A stretch of 64,000 nucleotides of DNA from Actinomadura luzonensis (GCF_022664455.2 NZ_JAKRKC020000001.1:5895001-5959000); one strand, 5' to 3'; shown: positions 17,082 through 25,965, counted from the first letter of the stretch. The notes: generated by a model not told the origin, from the sequence alone. Translations and numbers: made by a program.

Positions 17082-18260
17082 TCAGGCGGTGACGACCGCC
17101 GGGGTCTCGACGACCTGTGGGCGTGGGCTGCGCCTGCTCGCGACCCATTCCGCCGCCCCCCAGACGACCATCAGCCCCACCCCGGCCCACACCGCCGACG
17201 CCATGACCAGCGGAGGCGCCCCCGCCAGCCCTTCCTGTCCCTTCACGGCCCCGTACACCGCGCCCATGAGCGTGCTCTGCGCCATCAGCGCCCCGTACGT
17301 GACGGCCGTGACCCCCACGGCCCCGACGACGGCCCGCGCCACCGGCAACCGCACCAGGAACGCCACGTCCACCAGCAGCCCGGCCACGACCAGGAAGAAC
17401 GGCACCGCCGACGGCGGGAAGCCGGTGACGGTCAGCAGCGGCCAGATCAGCGTCCTGAAGCCCACGTACGCCCCGGCGACCAGGGTGGCGGCGCCGAACC
17501 GCCCGATCAGCAGCCGCGCCACCACCAGCACCGACACCCCGGCCACCACGGCGTACACCGGGTAGAGGAAGTCGGGCACCGGCAGCGTGAAGCCGAGCAT
17601 CATCACCCGGTCGACCGGCCGCCCCATCTGGTCGGCGGCGAACTGCAGCAGGATCGGCTCGGCGTAGGTGACGTGGTTGTCCCAGGCGCCGAGCGACAGG
17701 ATGCCGTACTCCTGGTGCTGCTCGGGGAAGTGCACGTTCTCCAGGAAGAAGGCGAGGAACGCGGCCAGCACGAACGTGCGCTCCCGCCCGGGCGGCGCGC
17801 CCATGAACCAGCCGCGCACCACCCCGGCGATCATGAAGAACGTTCCAACGTAGAGCATGATGTGCGACGGGCTCCACGAGGTGATGTCGAGCCCGTTGAT
17901 GCGGTGGTTGATCAGGTCGAGCGGCACCGCGACGAGGAAGATGCCGGTGCCCCACTGGATGAGCCTGAGGGCGAGCCGGTCGACGCCGTAACCGGTGTAG
18001 CCGTGGACGATGGTCAGGGCGAGCGCGATCGCCGTGCCGGCCGAGTTCAGCAGGTGCGGCGGCGCGAGGTCGTCACGCAGCCACTTGAAGTGCCACGAGA
18101 CGTCCCAGGCCGAGCCGAGCAGCTTGAGCGTGAACGCCACCAGCCATCCGAAGTAGAGCACCCTGAACAGGTCGTGCGGCGTCTCGCGCCCCGCCTGGCC
18201 TCTGGTCCAGTACGGCAAGGCCCACTCTGCGGCCTTTTTGATCGATGCTGGAGACTTCAC
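17082..18260 (-). CDS. Polytopic membrane protein rich in conserved-looking histidines, unknown function
   Basis: About 392 residues with roughly ten hydrophobic segments, the first being FRVLYFGWLVAFTLKLLG. Polar loops and helix ends carry many histidines: DVSWHFKW, PPHLLN, LINHRIN, SPSHIML, NVHFPEQHQEYG and DNHVTYAEP. This spacing suggests a metal- or haem-binding membrane protein, and it stands tail-to-tail with copCD, but I do not recognise a named family. The GTG at 18260 gives a short cytoplasmic N terminus before the first helix; longer starts would run into the divergent acetyltransferase gene. Confidence 0.72.
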   Translation of the reverse strand: MKSPASIKKAAEWALPYWTRGQAGRETPHDLFRVLYFGWLVAFTLKLLGSAWDVSWHFKWLRDDLAPPHLLNSAGTAIALALTIVHGYTGYGVDRLALRLIQWGTGIFLVAVPLDLINHRINGLDITSWSPSHIMLYVGTFFMIAGVVRGWFMGAPPGRERTFVLAAFLAFFLENVHFPEQHQEYGILSLGAWDNHVTYAEPILLQFAADQMGRPVDRVMMLGFTLPVPDFLYPVYAVVAGVSVLVVARLLIGRFGAATLVAGAYVGFRTLIWPLLTVTGFPPSAVPFFLVVAGLLVDVAFLVRLPVARAVVGAVGVTAVTYGALMAQSTLMGAVYGAVKGQEGLAGAPPLVMASAVWAGVGLMVVWGAAEWVASRRSPRPQVVETPAVVTA

Positions 18261-18361
18261 GGGAGTGAATCTTACGGTCCTTCGCGACCCAGGTTCCCGA
18301 TGTGCCGCCCCCTGTGGAAAACCCGGCGCCGGACGTGCCCGCCCCTGGGACAATTCATCAC

Positions 18362-18871
18362 ATGTCATATGAGATCCGGTCGGCCCACCCCGAGGACGCG
18401 GCCGTCATCGAGGAGGTCCGCCTCGCTACCTGGCGCGTCGCGTACCGGGACGTGATGCCCGCCGACCACCTCGCGTCCCTGGAGGTGCGGCCCGAGGTCG
18501 TGCGCAACCGCGCCGAGGTGCTGCGCAGCGGGCGCGTGTCCGGCCTGGTGGCGGAGGTGCGCGGCGAGGTGCGCGGTTTCGCCCTGTACGGCCCCTCGCG
18601 GGACGAGGACGTGCCCGGCATGGAGGTGTACGCCATTTATGTGCTGCCCGACGAGTTCTCCACCGGCATGGGGCGGGCCCTGATGACCGCCGCCGTCGAG
18701 GACCTGGCGGCGTCCGGGCACGGGGAGGCCGGGCTGTGGGTGCTGGCCGCCAACGCGCGGGCGCGCCGCTTCTACGAGCGCTTCGGCTTCACCCCGTCAG
18801 GACGCGCCAAGATGCTGCCCGACCCGCCCCTGGAGGAGGTGCACTACCGGCTGGCCCTCACCGCGCCGTGA
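18362..18871 (+). CDS. GNAT N-acetyltransferase
   Basis: A 169-residue single-domain GNAT protein (RimI/PhnO-like): IRSAHPEDAAVIEEV at the start, VYAIYVLPDEFSTGMGRALM with the acetyl-CoA-binding loop (about residues 84-103), and WVLAANARARRFYERFGF, the classic motif B. The substrate is unknown. The ATG at 18362 begins the conserved domain. The last 14 bp overlap the convergent P450 gene. Confidence 0.9.
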   Translation: MSYEIRSAHPEDAAVIEEVRLATWRVAYRDVMPADHLASLEVRPEVVRNRAEVLRSGRVSGLVAEVRGEVRGFALYGPSRDEDVPGMEVYAIYVLPDEFSTGMGRALMTAAVEDLAASGHGEAGLWVLAANARARRFYERFGFTPSGRAKMLPDPPLEEVHYRLALTAP

Positions 18872-20201
18872 CGCGCGCCGGTCTCAGCCGTACCGGCAGG
18901 TGCTTGAGACCGTTCTGGAAGTTGGACGTGAGGCGGCGCGGCTCCCCGGCCGGCTCGACGTCCCAGCGGAGCAGCTCACTGAAGATCGCGCGGAACTGCG
19001 CCCTGGCCAGGTGCGCGCCGAGGCAGACGTGCGGGCCGAAGCCGAAGCTGACGTGGTCGTTGGGGGCGCGGGCGAGGTCGAAGCGGTCGGGGTCGGGGAA
19101 GACTGCCGGGTCGCGGTTGGCGGCGGCGTGGTAGACGACCACCTTCTCGCCCGCGCGGATGCGATGCCCGCCGAGGGTGAGGTCGCGGGTGGCGGTGCGG
19201 CGGAAGTGGATCACCGGCGGCCAGAAGCGCACCATCTCCTCGACGGCGGGACCGAGGAGGGACGGGTCCGCGCGCAGGCGGGCCAGTTCGTCCGGGTGCT
19301 CCAGGAGCGTGAGCAGGCCGCCGGGGACGCCGTTGCGCAGGGTCTCGTTGCCGGCCACGGCGAACAGGAAGAACATGTTCTCGAACTCGCCCTCCGTCAG
19401 CCCGCCGCGCCGCATGGCCGCCATGACGGACCCGCCGTCCGCGGGCGCCCCTGCGAGGGCGTGCGCGTAGCCGAACATGTCGGCCAGCGCGGCCCTGGAC
19501 CTGGGGTTCACGCCCGGCCGCGGCTCGGGCCTGGACGCGACCGCCCGCCGCCCCATCGGCGTGAGCGAGGCGACGTCGGCCGTGGACAGCCCGGCGTGGT
19601 CGGCGTCCTGGTAGCCGATGACGCGCGACGCCCAGTCGTACAGCAACCGCCTGTCCTGTGCCGGAACCCCCATCACATGGGCCAGCGTCCACACGGGAAG
19701 CTCGGCGGCCACCTCCACGAAGTCGCACTCGCCCTCGGCGAACAGCGCCGCCGCGCGCTCGGCGATCGTCCGCTCCAGCGCCCGGACGGCGCGCGGGGTG
19801 AACGCCGCCGCCACGATCCGGCGCAGCCTGGTGTGCTCCGGCGGGTCCATGTTGAGCATCATGTCCTGGACGAAGGCCAGGTCGGACGGCGTGTCGGGGT
19901 CGCGGACCTGGGTGGCGCCGAGGTGGGAGGAGAAGTCCTCGGGGGTGCGGAGGACGTGTTTGACGTCGGCGTGGCGGAAGACGGCCCAGTAGCCCGGCCC
20001 CTCCCGCCAGGGGCCGATGGCGGGCTCGGGGATCCAGCGGACGGGAGTGTGGCGGCGAAGCCGCGCGAACAGCTCGTAGGGGACGGCCTTCTCGTACGTG
20101 TCCGGCAAGAAGACCCGAACCGCCTCCGCCTCCGCGACCACCCGCTCCCCCACGTCCGCCCCACCGTCCGTCTTCGCGCTCGCTCCTGTGCCGGCCTCCA
20201 C
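18858..20201 (-). CDS. Cytochrome P450, CYP125/CYP124/CYP142-like
   Basis: A 447-residue P450. The haem-binding loop FGFGPHVCLGAHLAR puts the axial ligand at Cys393. The I-helix reads AVAGNETLRN (about 281-290) and the K-helix ExxR is EMVR (322-325). AGNET plus RTATRDLTLGG and AANRDPAVFPDP resemble the actinobacterial CYP125/124/142 group, which hydroxylates terminal carbons of sterol or branched-lipid side chains; substrate assignment is inference. It starts with GTG at 20201, with GGGAGGGG just upstream. No ferredoxin gene is adjacent. Confidence 0.92.
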   Translation of the reverse strand: MEAGTGASAKTDGGADVGERVVAEAEAVRVFLPDTYEKAVPYELFARLRRHTPVRWIPEPAIGPWREGPGYWAVFRHADVKHVLRTPEDFSSHLGATQVRDPDTPSDLAFVQDMMLNMDPPEHTRLRRIVAAAFTPRAVRALERTIAERAAALFAEGECDFVEVAAELPVWTLAHVMGVPAQDRRLLYDWASRVIGYQDADHAGLSTADVASLTPMGRRAVASRPEPRPGVNPRSRAALADMFGYAHALAGAPADGGSVMAAMRRGGLTEGEFENMFFLFAVAGNETLRNGVPGGLLTLLEHPDELARLRADPSLLGPAVEEMVRFWPPVIHFRRTATRDLTLGGHRIRAGEKVVVYHAAANRDPAVFPDPDRFDLARAPNDHVSFGFGPHVCLGAHLARAQFRAIFSELLRWDVEPAGEPRRLTSNFQNGLKHLPVRLRPARVTAR

Positions 20202-20379
20202 GTGCCCCTCCCTTCGCAGGCGCTTCCCCCGGCCCCGATCCCAGGTACGAGCCTTCCCCGAACCCCGGACCCCCGCAAGACCGCAGACATCCCCCTCCAG
20301 ATCAACCGACCGGCGCACGTTATCCACAGGCGAACCGCTCGCGGCTCCGCGACGTCGATCCGCCGTGCATGATGACCGC

Positions 20380-20862
20380 GTGACTTCAGCGAACGCGACA
20401 CCAGAAACCTCCGGCCCGCAGCACCCCGGGCCCCCGCCAGCAGGCCAGGAGCCGGCGAGCCCCCAAGCCTTGGAGGCGGTCCTGCGCGACAACTTCGCCC
20501 CATGGATCCAGCGGCTCGGCCTACGCGTCGAGCAGGCGGGCGAACGCCGCACCACCGTCCGCCTGCCCTGGTCGGCCGATCTGGCGCGCGAGGGCGGTGG
20601 CCTGTCCGGGCAGGCGATGATGGCCGCCGCCGACACGGCCACGGCACTGGCGATCTGCGCCGCCCGCGGCGGGTTCGTCCCGATGACGACCGTGCAGCAG
20701 TCCACGACGTTCCAGCGCCCGGTCACCGGCCAGGACGTGCTGATCGACGTCCGCATCACCAAGCTGGGCCGCACGCTCGCCTTCGCCGACGTCACCCTCA
20801 CCGCCGAGGGCTCCACGGAGCCGGCGGCCCGGGCCGCCACCGTCTACGCCCTCCTGGGCTGA
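20380..20862 (+). CDS. PaaI-type hotdog thioesterase
   Basis: A protein of about 160 residues with a hotdog-fold acyl-CoA thioesterase domain: GLSGQAMMAAADTATALAI and PMTTVQQSTTFQRPVTGQD, followed by a TLAFADVTLTAEG strand. It would hydrolyse an acyl-CoA thioester. It starts at GTG 20380 (GTG 20365 is possible) and has a Pro/Ser-rich leader before the domain. It is divergent from the P450 gene, sharing a promoter region of about 180 bp, which suggests common control. Confidence 0.85.
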   Translation: MTSANATPETSGPQHPGPPPAGQEPASPQALEAVLRDNFAPWIQRLGLRVEQAGERRTTVRLPWSADLAREGGGLSGQAMMAAADTATALAICAARGGFVPMTTVQQSTTFQRPVTGQDVLIDVRITKLGRTLAFADVTLTAEGSTEPAARAATVYALLG

Positions 20863-20983
20863 CCGCCGCCCCTGCTGTCGATCTTCCTGTTCCCGCAGCT
20901 CAACGGCACCGAGCAGAGCCGAGACGGCCCCGGCGGAAACGCCGTCTCAGAAATCTCTCAGGTGCGGAAAGTAGGCTCTCCGC

Positions 20984-23900
20984 ATGAAGCGTGTGGCCGC
21001 GCTGGTTGCGGCACTCGCCCTGATCGGGGTGACGACGTGGCTGGTGTGGCCGTCGGCTCCGCAGGTGCGGGCCCAGGACCAGGCAATCAGTGTCGTCGAC
21101 GGACCGGCCGATGATCAACGGGTGCAGCTCGACACCACGTTCTTCGCGCCCGCAGATGGCGGCAGGGCGCCGGTCGTGCTGCTCGCGCACGGTTTCGGCG
21201 GCAGCAAGCAGAGCGTCCGGCAGCAGGCGACGCAGCTCGCCCAGGACGGCTACGCGGTTCTGACGTGGTCGGCGCGCGGCTTCGGCCGGTCGACCGGCGA
21301 GATCGCGCTCAACTCGCCCGACTACGAGGTCAAGGACGTCAAGCAGCTCATCGACTGGGTGGCCAAGCGGCCCGAGGTGCGGCTCGACGCCGCCGGCGAC
21401 CCGCGGGTCGGCATCGTGGGCGGCTCGTACGGCGGTGCCATCGCGCTGATGACGGCGGCCTTCGACCAGCGCGTCGACGCGATCGTCCCCCAGATCACCT
21501 GGTCCGACCTCGCCGACTCGCTCTTCCCGGACAGCGCCGCCCAGACGCCCGCCGCCGGCGGTGACACCGCGGGTCCCGGGCTCGGCGATCCGGCGAACGG
21601 CGTCTTCAAGCGCATGTGGTCCGGCATCTTCTTCGGCCGCGGCCTCTCCCTCGACGGCCTCACCCAGCAGGCCCAGGGCCAAAGCGGCCAGCCCCAGGGC
21701 GGCCAAGGCACCCAGAGCGGACAGGGCACCCAGAGCGGACAGGGCACCCAGAGCGGACAGGGCACCCAGAGCGGACAGGGCACCCAGAGCGGACAGGGCA
21801 GCCAGACCGCCCAAGGCGGCCAGGGCCGTGGGCAGAGCCGCCAGGGCCAGGTCGCGGCGCCGATGACGCCCGAGGAAGCGCGTTGCGGCCGGTTCCTGCC
21901 CGCCATCTGCGACGTCTACCAGCAGGTCGCCAAGGACGGGAAGGCCACCCCCGAGGCGATCGCCCTGCTGCGCGCCTCCAGCCCGATCACCGTGGCCGGC
22001 CGCATCAAGGCCCCGACGCTGCTGCTCCAGGGGCAGCGCGACTCGTTGTTCCCGCTGAGCCAGGCCGACGCCAACGCCAAGGCGATCGCCGCCAACGGCA
22101 CCCCGGTCAGCATGGGCTGGTTCGACGGCGGGCACGACGGCGGCAACGGCGAGGCCGACTGGCTGTACGAGCAGACCTCCATGTGGCTGGCCCGCTACCT
22201 GAAGGGAGAGGGCTCCGCGCAGTCCACGCCGCCCGTCAGCGCCTTCACCGTCACCCGTGACGGCGGCCGTGACCCCGGCACCCGCCAGCGCATCCGCCTG
22301 CACCCGGAAGCGTCCGCCTACCCCGGCCTCGGCGGCACCGGCACCACCACCGTGCAGCTCAGCGGCCCGGAGCAGAACATCGTCAACCCGCCCGGCGGCG
22401 CCCCCGCCTCGATCTCGACGGTCCCGGGCGTCGGCTCGCTGCTGGGCGGCGGCCAGAGCGGCGGCATCTCGCTCGACATGCCCGGCCAGAGCGCGGCGTT
22501 CGAGTCCGCGCCGCTGACCGCGCCGCTCCAGCTCACCGGCAGCGCGACCGCCAGGATCAAGATCTCGGGCGAGGGCGAGGCGACCCTGTTCGCCAAGGTG
22601 TACGACATGTCCGAGGGCTCGCAGCTCCCGTCGCTGCCGGCCGGGCTGGTGGCGCCGTTCCGGGTGACGATCCCGGAAGGTTCGGACGGCGTCGTCGCCA
22701 CGGTCACCCTGCCCGCCGTCGACTACAACTTCGCCGTCGGGCACCGGCTGCGCCTCGTCGTCACCACGACCGACATGGGCTTCGCCACGCCGGCCGAACC
22801 CGCCACGTACCAGGTGTCGCTGGCCGCTCCCGGCCTCGCCGTCCCGACCGTGCGCACCCTGTCCGCCCCGGCGGCCGGGATCGCCTGGTGGGTGTGGGCG
22901 ATGCCGCTGGCCGCGATCGCGATCGCCGCCGTCCTGCTCGCCACCGGCCGTACCTCCTCGCCCTCCTCCCCCCGCCCAGGCTCCCGCAAGCCCCCTACCC
23001 CGGACGCACTCCCGACCCCCGCCCCCACCCCCGTCCCAGCTCTCTCGACCTCCGCCACCGCGACCCTCGACCCGTCAGCCTCCGCCACCTCTACCTCCCC
23101 CGCATTGGCCTCCTCCTCTTCGCCCTCCTCCACCTCCAGCAGCCCCGATGCCGACCTCGGCCTGACGGGCACAGCCGCATCAAGCGGGACCGGCCGGCCA
23201 AGCGACACCGGCGACCAGGCCGGCTCCGGCTCGGAGGCGGTCACGGACGGGCAGCGGTCGGTGCCGTTGGAGATCACGGGGCTGACCAAGGCGTACCGTA
23301 ACGGCGAACTTGCCGTCGACAACCTGTCGTTCCGCGTCGAGCAGGGCCAGGTCCTGGGTCTGCTCGGCCCGAACGGCGCGGGCAAGACCACCACGATGCG
23401 CATGATGATGGGCCTCATCCGCCCCGACGACGGCGAGGTCCGCATCTTCGGCGAGCGGGTGACACCGGGCGCGCCTGTGTTGTCCAGGCTCGGGTCGTTC
23501 GTGGAGGGGCCGGGCTTCCTGCCGCACCTGTCCGGCCGCGACAACATCGAGCTGTACTGGGCCGCCACCGGCCGCCCTGCCGCCGACGCCCACTTCGAGG
23601 AGGCGCTGGAGATCGCGGGCCTCGGCAAGGCGCTGGAGCGGGCGGTACGCACCTACTCCCAGGGCATGCGGCAGCGGCTCGCCATCGCCCAGGCGATGCT
23701 CGGCCTGCCGGACCTGCTGGTGCTGGACGAGCCCACGAACGGCCTCGACCCGCCCCAGATCCGCGAGATGCGCGAAGTGCTCAAGCGCTACGCGCGCGAC
23801 GGCCGTACCGTGATCGTCTCCAGTCACCTGCTCGCGGAGGTGGAGCAGACCTGCAGCCACGTCGTGGTCATGCAGCGGGGACGCCTGGTCTCCGCCGGGC

Positions 23901-23995
23901 CGGTGGCACGGCTGCTCACTTCGGCCACCCCCGTCAACGGGCACGGGCCGCGCCTGGAAGACGTGTTCCTCGACCTCATCGGAGACAAGTCATGA
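20984..23995 (+). CDS. Fusion: exported alpha/beta hydrolase (S15/CocE-like) joined to an ABC transporter ATPase
   Basis: One 1003-residue chain. Residues 5-22 form a signal anchor. Residues about 40-620 are an Xaa-Pro-dipeptidyl-peptidase/CocE-like hydrolase with nucleophile GGSYGG (Ser148), acid near QGQRD (about 352), histidine in DGGHDGG (about 383) and a C-terminal jelly-roll beta domain. A GTQSGQ repeat lies at about 242-271. A membrane helix follows (about 631-655), then a Ser/Thr/Pro linker, then a full ATPase: Walker A GPNGAGKTT (795-803), signature SQGMRQR (about 891) and Walker B LLVLDEPTNG (about 911). The implied topology is hydrolase outside, ATPase inside. It overlaps the permease by ATGA. 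Confidence 0.93.
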   Translation: MKRVAALVAALALIGVTTWLVWPSAPQVRAQDQAISVVDGPADDQRVQLDTTFFAPADGGRAPVVLLAHGFGGSKQSVRQQATQLAQDGYAVLTWSARGFGRSTGEIALNSPDYEVKDVKQLIDWVAKRPEVRLDAAGDPRVGIVGGSYGGAIALMTAAFDQRVDAIVPQITWSDLADSLFPDSAAQTPAAGGDTAGPGLGDPANGVFKRMWSGIFFGRGLSLDGLTQQAQGQSGQPQGGQGTQSGQGTQSGQGTQSGQGTQSGQGTQSGQGSQTAQGGQGRGQSRQGQVAAPMTPEEARCGRFLPAICDVYQQVAKDGKATPEAIALLRASSPITVAGRIKAPTLLLQGQRDSLFPLSQADANAKAIAANGTPVSMGWFDGGHDGGNGEADWLYEQTSMWLARYLKGEGSAQSTPPVSAFTVTRDGGRDPGTRQRIRLHPEASAYPGLGGTGTTTVQLSGPEQNIVNPPGGAPASISTVPGVGSLLGGGQSGGISLDMPGQSAAFESAPLTAPLQLTGSATARIKISGEGEATLFAKVYDMSEGSQLPSLPAGLVAPFRVTIPEGSDGVVATVTLPAVDYNFAVGHRLRLVVTTTDMGFATPAEPATYQVSLAAPGLAVPTVRTLSAPAAGIAWWVWAMPLAAIAIAAVLLATGRTSSPSSPRPGSRKPPTPDALPTPAPTPVPALSTSATATLDPSASATSTSPALASSSSPSSTSSSPDADLGLTGTAASSGTGRPSDTGDQAGSGSEAVTDGQRSVPLEITGLTKAYRNGELAVDNLSFRVEQGQVLGLLGPNGAGKTTTMRMMMGLIRPDDGEVRIFGERVTPGAPVLSRLGSFVEGPGFLPHLSGRDNIELYWAATGRPAADAHFEEALEIAGLGKALERAVRTYSQGMRQRLAIAQAMLGLPDLLVLDEPTNGLDPPQIREMREVLKRYARDGRTVIVSSHLLAEVEQTCSHVVVMQRGRLVSAGPVARLLTSATPVNGHGPRLEDVFLDLIGDKS
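21707..21796. repeat. 18-bp in-frame tandem repeat, 5 copies
   Basis: Five exact copies of GGCACCCAGAGCGGACAG encode Gly-Thr-Gln-Ser-Gly-Gln repeats in the lid/cap region of the fused hydrolase. The exactness at DNA level suggests recent slippage expansion. Confidence 0.97.
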
Positions 23996-24837
23996 CCGCC
24001 GCGCCGGGTTACGCGCCCCGCCGCACGCTGCCGCTGCGCGTGGAGATCGTCCGGCAGTTCAAGCGGCGGCGGACGATCGGCATGTTCGCGCTGCTGCTGG
24101 CGCTGCCCTGGGTCCTGGTGATCGCCTTCGAGATCGGGCCGCAGTCCAGCAACCAGGGACAGTCGCTGCGCATCTCCGACCTGGCGACGCAGAGCGGGCT
24201 CAACTTCGCCGCCTTCGCCCTGTCCGTGTCGGCCAACTTCCTGCTGGTGGTCGCGGTGGCGTTGTTCTGCGGCGACACCGTGGCCAGCGAGGCCAACTGG
24301 TCCTCGCTGCGTTACCTGCTGGCCGCGCCGATCCCACGGGACCGGCTGCTGCGCCAGAAGCTGATCGTGGCGCTCGGCTACTCGGCGGCGGCGGTGATCT
24401 GCCTGCCGCTGATGGCGCTCGTGGCGGGCACGCTGGCGTTCGGGTGGAACGACATCCAGGTGCCCGTGACCGGCGAGGTCATCCCGGCGTTCGACGTGCT
24501 GCCGCGCTTCGGCATCGTGATCGGGTACGCCCTGGTCAGCCAGCTCGTGGTGGCGGCGCTGGCGTTCCTCATCTCCACCATGACGGACTCCCCGCTGGGG
24601 GCCGTCGGCGGGGCCGTGGGGCTGTGGATCGTGTCGACCATCCTGCAGGCGGTCGAGGCGCTGGGGTCGCTGCGCGAGTTCCTGCCCACGTACTGGAACA
24701 GCGCCTGGATGGACGCGCTCGCGCCGGAGCTGGACTGGGGTGGCATGATCAAGGGCGCGTCGGTGTCGATCACGTACGCGGCGATCCTGATCGCGGTGGC
24801 CTTCCGGCGCTTCCGCAGAAAGGATGTCGTGAGCTGA
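23992..24837 (+). CDS. ABC-2 type transporter permease
   Basis: A 281-residue membrane protein with about six hydrophobic segments (for example MFALLLALPWVLVIAFEI and ASVSITYAAILIAVAF) and the layout of ABC-2 permeases with NatB/CcmB-like topology. Its ATG lies in the stop of the fused hydrolase-ATPase gene, so the two make one transporter. The fused hydrolase would act on the outer face next to whatever this permease exports. Confidence 0.88.
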   Translation: MTAAPGYAPRRTLPLRVEIVRQFKRRRTIGMFALLLALPWVLVIAFEIGPQSSNQGQSLRISDLATQSGLNFAAFALSVSANFLLVVAVALFCGDTVASEANWSSLRYLLAAPIPRDRLLRQKLIVALGYSAAAVICLPLMALVAGTLAFGWNDIQVPVTGEVIPAFDVLPRFGIVIGYALVSQLVVAALAFLISTMTDSPLGAVGGAVGLWIVSTILQAVEALGSLREFLPTYWNSAWMDALAPELDWGGMIKGASVSITYAAILIAVAFRRFRRKDVVS

Positions 24838-24901
24838 ACCGGGGACGGGAAGCGGCGAGCAGGCGGAGCTGACAGCAGCCGGGGCAGCGGCGCCGGTCGT
24901 C

Positions 24902-25057
24902 GCGTCCCGTGCCACCGCCACCGCCATCGCCAACCTCGCCGCCGCCACCGTGACCACCGCCACGGCCACCGTCGCCGCCATAACCACCATCGCCGCCATG
25001 ACCACCATCGCCGCTATGACCACCATCGCCACCGCGACCACCATCGCCGCCACCGCC
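24902..25057. repeat. Degenerate triplet/15-bp repeat tract
   Basis: About 155 bp built of variants of ACCACCATCGCCGCC. Read on the minus strand it would give Gly-Asp-Gly-Gly-His repeats, but no convincing gene uses it. It lies between the permease stop and the SDR remnant. Confidence 0.85.
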
Positions 25058-25058
25058 T

Positions 25059-25187
25059 GAGGACGGGCGCGAGAGGCACGACGGCGTCGCCCCCGGAAGC
25101 GTCGCCCGCGCGATCGCCTTCGCCGTCGAGCAGCCGCACGACGTCGAGATCGGCGAGATCGTCATCCGTCCCACCGTTCAGGGCTGA
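25059..25187 (+). pseudogene. C-terminal remnant of a short-chain dehydrogenase gene
   Basis: The frame ending at the TGA 25185-25187 encodes VARAIAFAVEQPHDVEIGE followed by IVIRPTVQG, the typical C terminus of YdfG-like SDRs, where it reads approximately VA-RA-I-YA-EQP-V-NEI-IRPT. The upstream 200 residues of such an enzyme are missing and replaced by the short-repeat tract, and an in-frame stop lies about 40 bp before the fragment. This is seen directly; decay by deletion and repeat expansion is inference. Confidence 0.7.
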
Positions 25188-25244
25188 GCACAGATCGCCG
25201 AACGGTGAGCGCCGGGCCTCCGGCAGCGGGTTCGGCCCTCCATG

Positions 25245-25766
25245 TCAGGTAAGGGGGCGTTCGAAGGTCATCAGGGTGGTGCCGGGACCGTTGTAGGCGG
25301 GTAGCGGGCCTTGTACGGTGAAGCCCATTCGCTGGTGGAAGGCGATGGACGTCGTGTTCAGCGGCGAGGTGATCGCCTTCACCACGCTCCGATCGTGCTT
25401 TCGGGCGAGGTCGAAGAACGTCTCGTACAAGGTCCGTGCCAGGCCTGCGCCCCGCGCGCGGGGGGAGACGCCGACGAAGTGGATGTACGCCTCGTGCTCC
25501 GCCGACGGGGAGAGAAAGCCGATGAGGAACCCTGTCATCTCGCCTGATTCGGATAGCGAGGCGGGTCCGGGCGGGGAGGTGGTGGGTTCGGAGAGGGAGG
25601 TGGTGGGTTCGGGGGTGGAGGCGATGAGGCTGGTTCGGTGGAAGTGGTCGAGGAAGAGTCTGGGGAGGGAGGGCAGGACGGGTCGGCCCCACCAGGAGTC
25701 GACCACGGCGGCGATGGCGTCGTAGTCGTCCGGTCTGGCGGGACGCAGCACGTGTCCGGTCGTCAT
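25245..25766 (-). CDS. GNAT N-acetyltransferase with a low-complexity insertion
   Basis: A 173-residue GNAT protein: LRPARPDDYDAIAAVV at the N terminus, YIHFVGVSPRARGAGLART with the acetyl-CoA loop (about residues 94-112), and NTTSIAFHQRMGF. Between the first helices and the central sheet lies an inserted stretch of Thr/Pro/Ser/Glu (about residues 51-76) from duplicated EPTTS units. Substrate unknown. It is preceded by a 424-bp repeat-rich gap. Confidence 0.87.
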   Translation of the reverse strand: MTTGHVLRPARPDDYDAIAAVVDSWWGRPVLPSLPRLFLDHFHRTSLIASTPEPTTSLSEPTTSPPGPASLSESGEMTGFLIGFLSPSAEHEAYIHFVGVSPRARGAGLARTLYETFFDLARKHDRSVVKAITSPLNTTSIAFHQRMGFTVQGPLPAYNGPGTTLMTFERPLT

Positions 25767-25822
25767 GGGGTCGCCGGCTCCTTCTGGGTGGTCGGGCGTT
25801 TCCGGTCGTCACCAAGCCGCCC

Positions 25823-25894
25823 GTCCCGGTACCGGCGCCCGTCCCGGTACCGGCGCGTGTCCCGGTGGCCGCGCGTGTCCCGGTGTCCGTCCGG
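25823..25894. repeat. 18-bp tandem repeat, 4 degenerate copies
   Basis: Units start GTCCCGGT at 25823, 25841, 25859 and 25877; the first two are nearly identical. The gap 25767-26190 holds this and two other repeat sets but no supported gene. Confidence 0.9.
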
Positions 25895-25920
25895 GAGGCG
25901 CCGGCCACAATGCGGGCGTG

Positions 25921-25965
25921 TGCGGGCCTTCGTCCTGCGGGCCTTCGTCCTGCGGGCAGCCGTCC
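25921..25965. repeat. 15-bp tandem repeat, 3 copies
   Basis: TGCGGGCCTTCGTCC at 25921 and 25936 is exact; a third copy at 25951 differs at three positions. Confidence 0.93.

Noticed and set aside
21707..21796. Regular repeats resembling a CRISPR array
   Set aside because: Units are 18 bp with no spacers and lie in frame in a coding gene; no cas gene is present.
24770..25174. Minus-strand Gly-rich protein of 134 residues
   Set aside because: It exists only because the triplet repeat is open in all frames; no ribosome site and no domain. The plus-strand SDR remnant explains the non-repeat part better.
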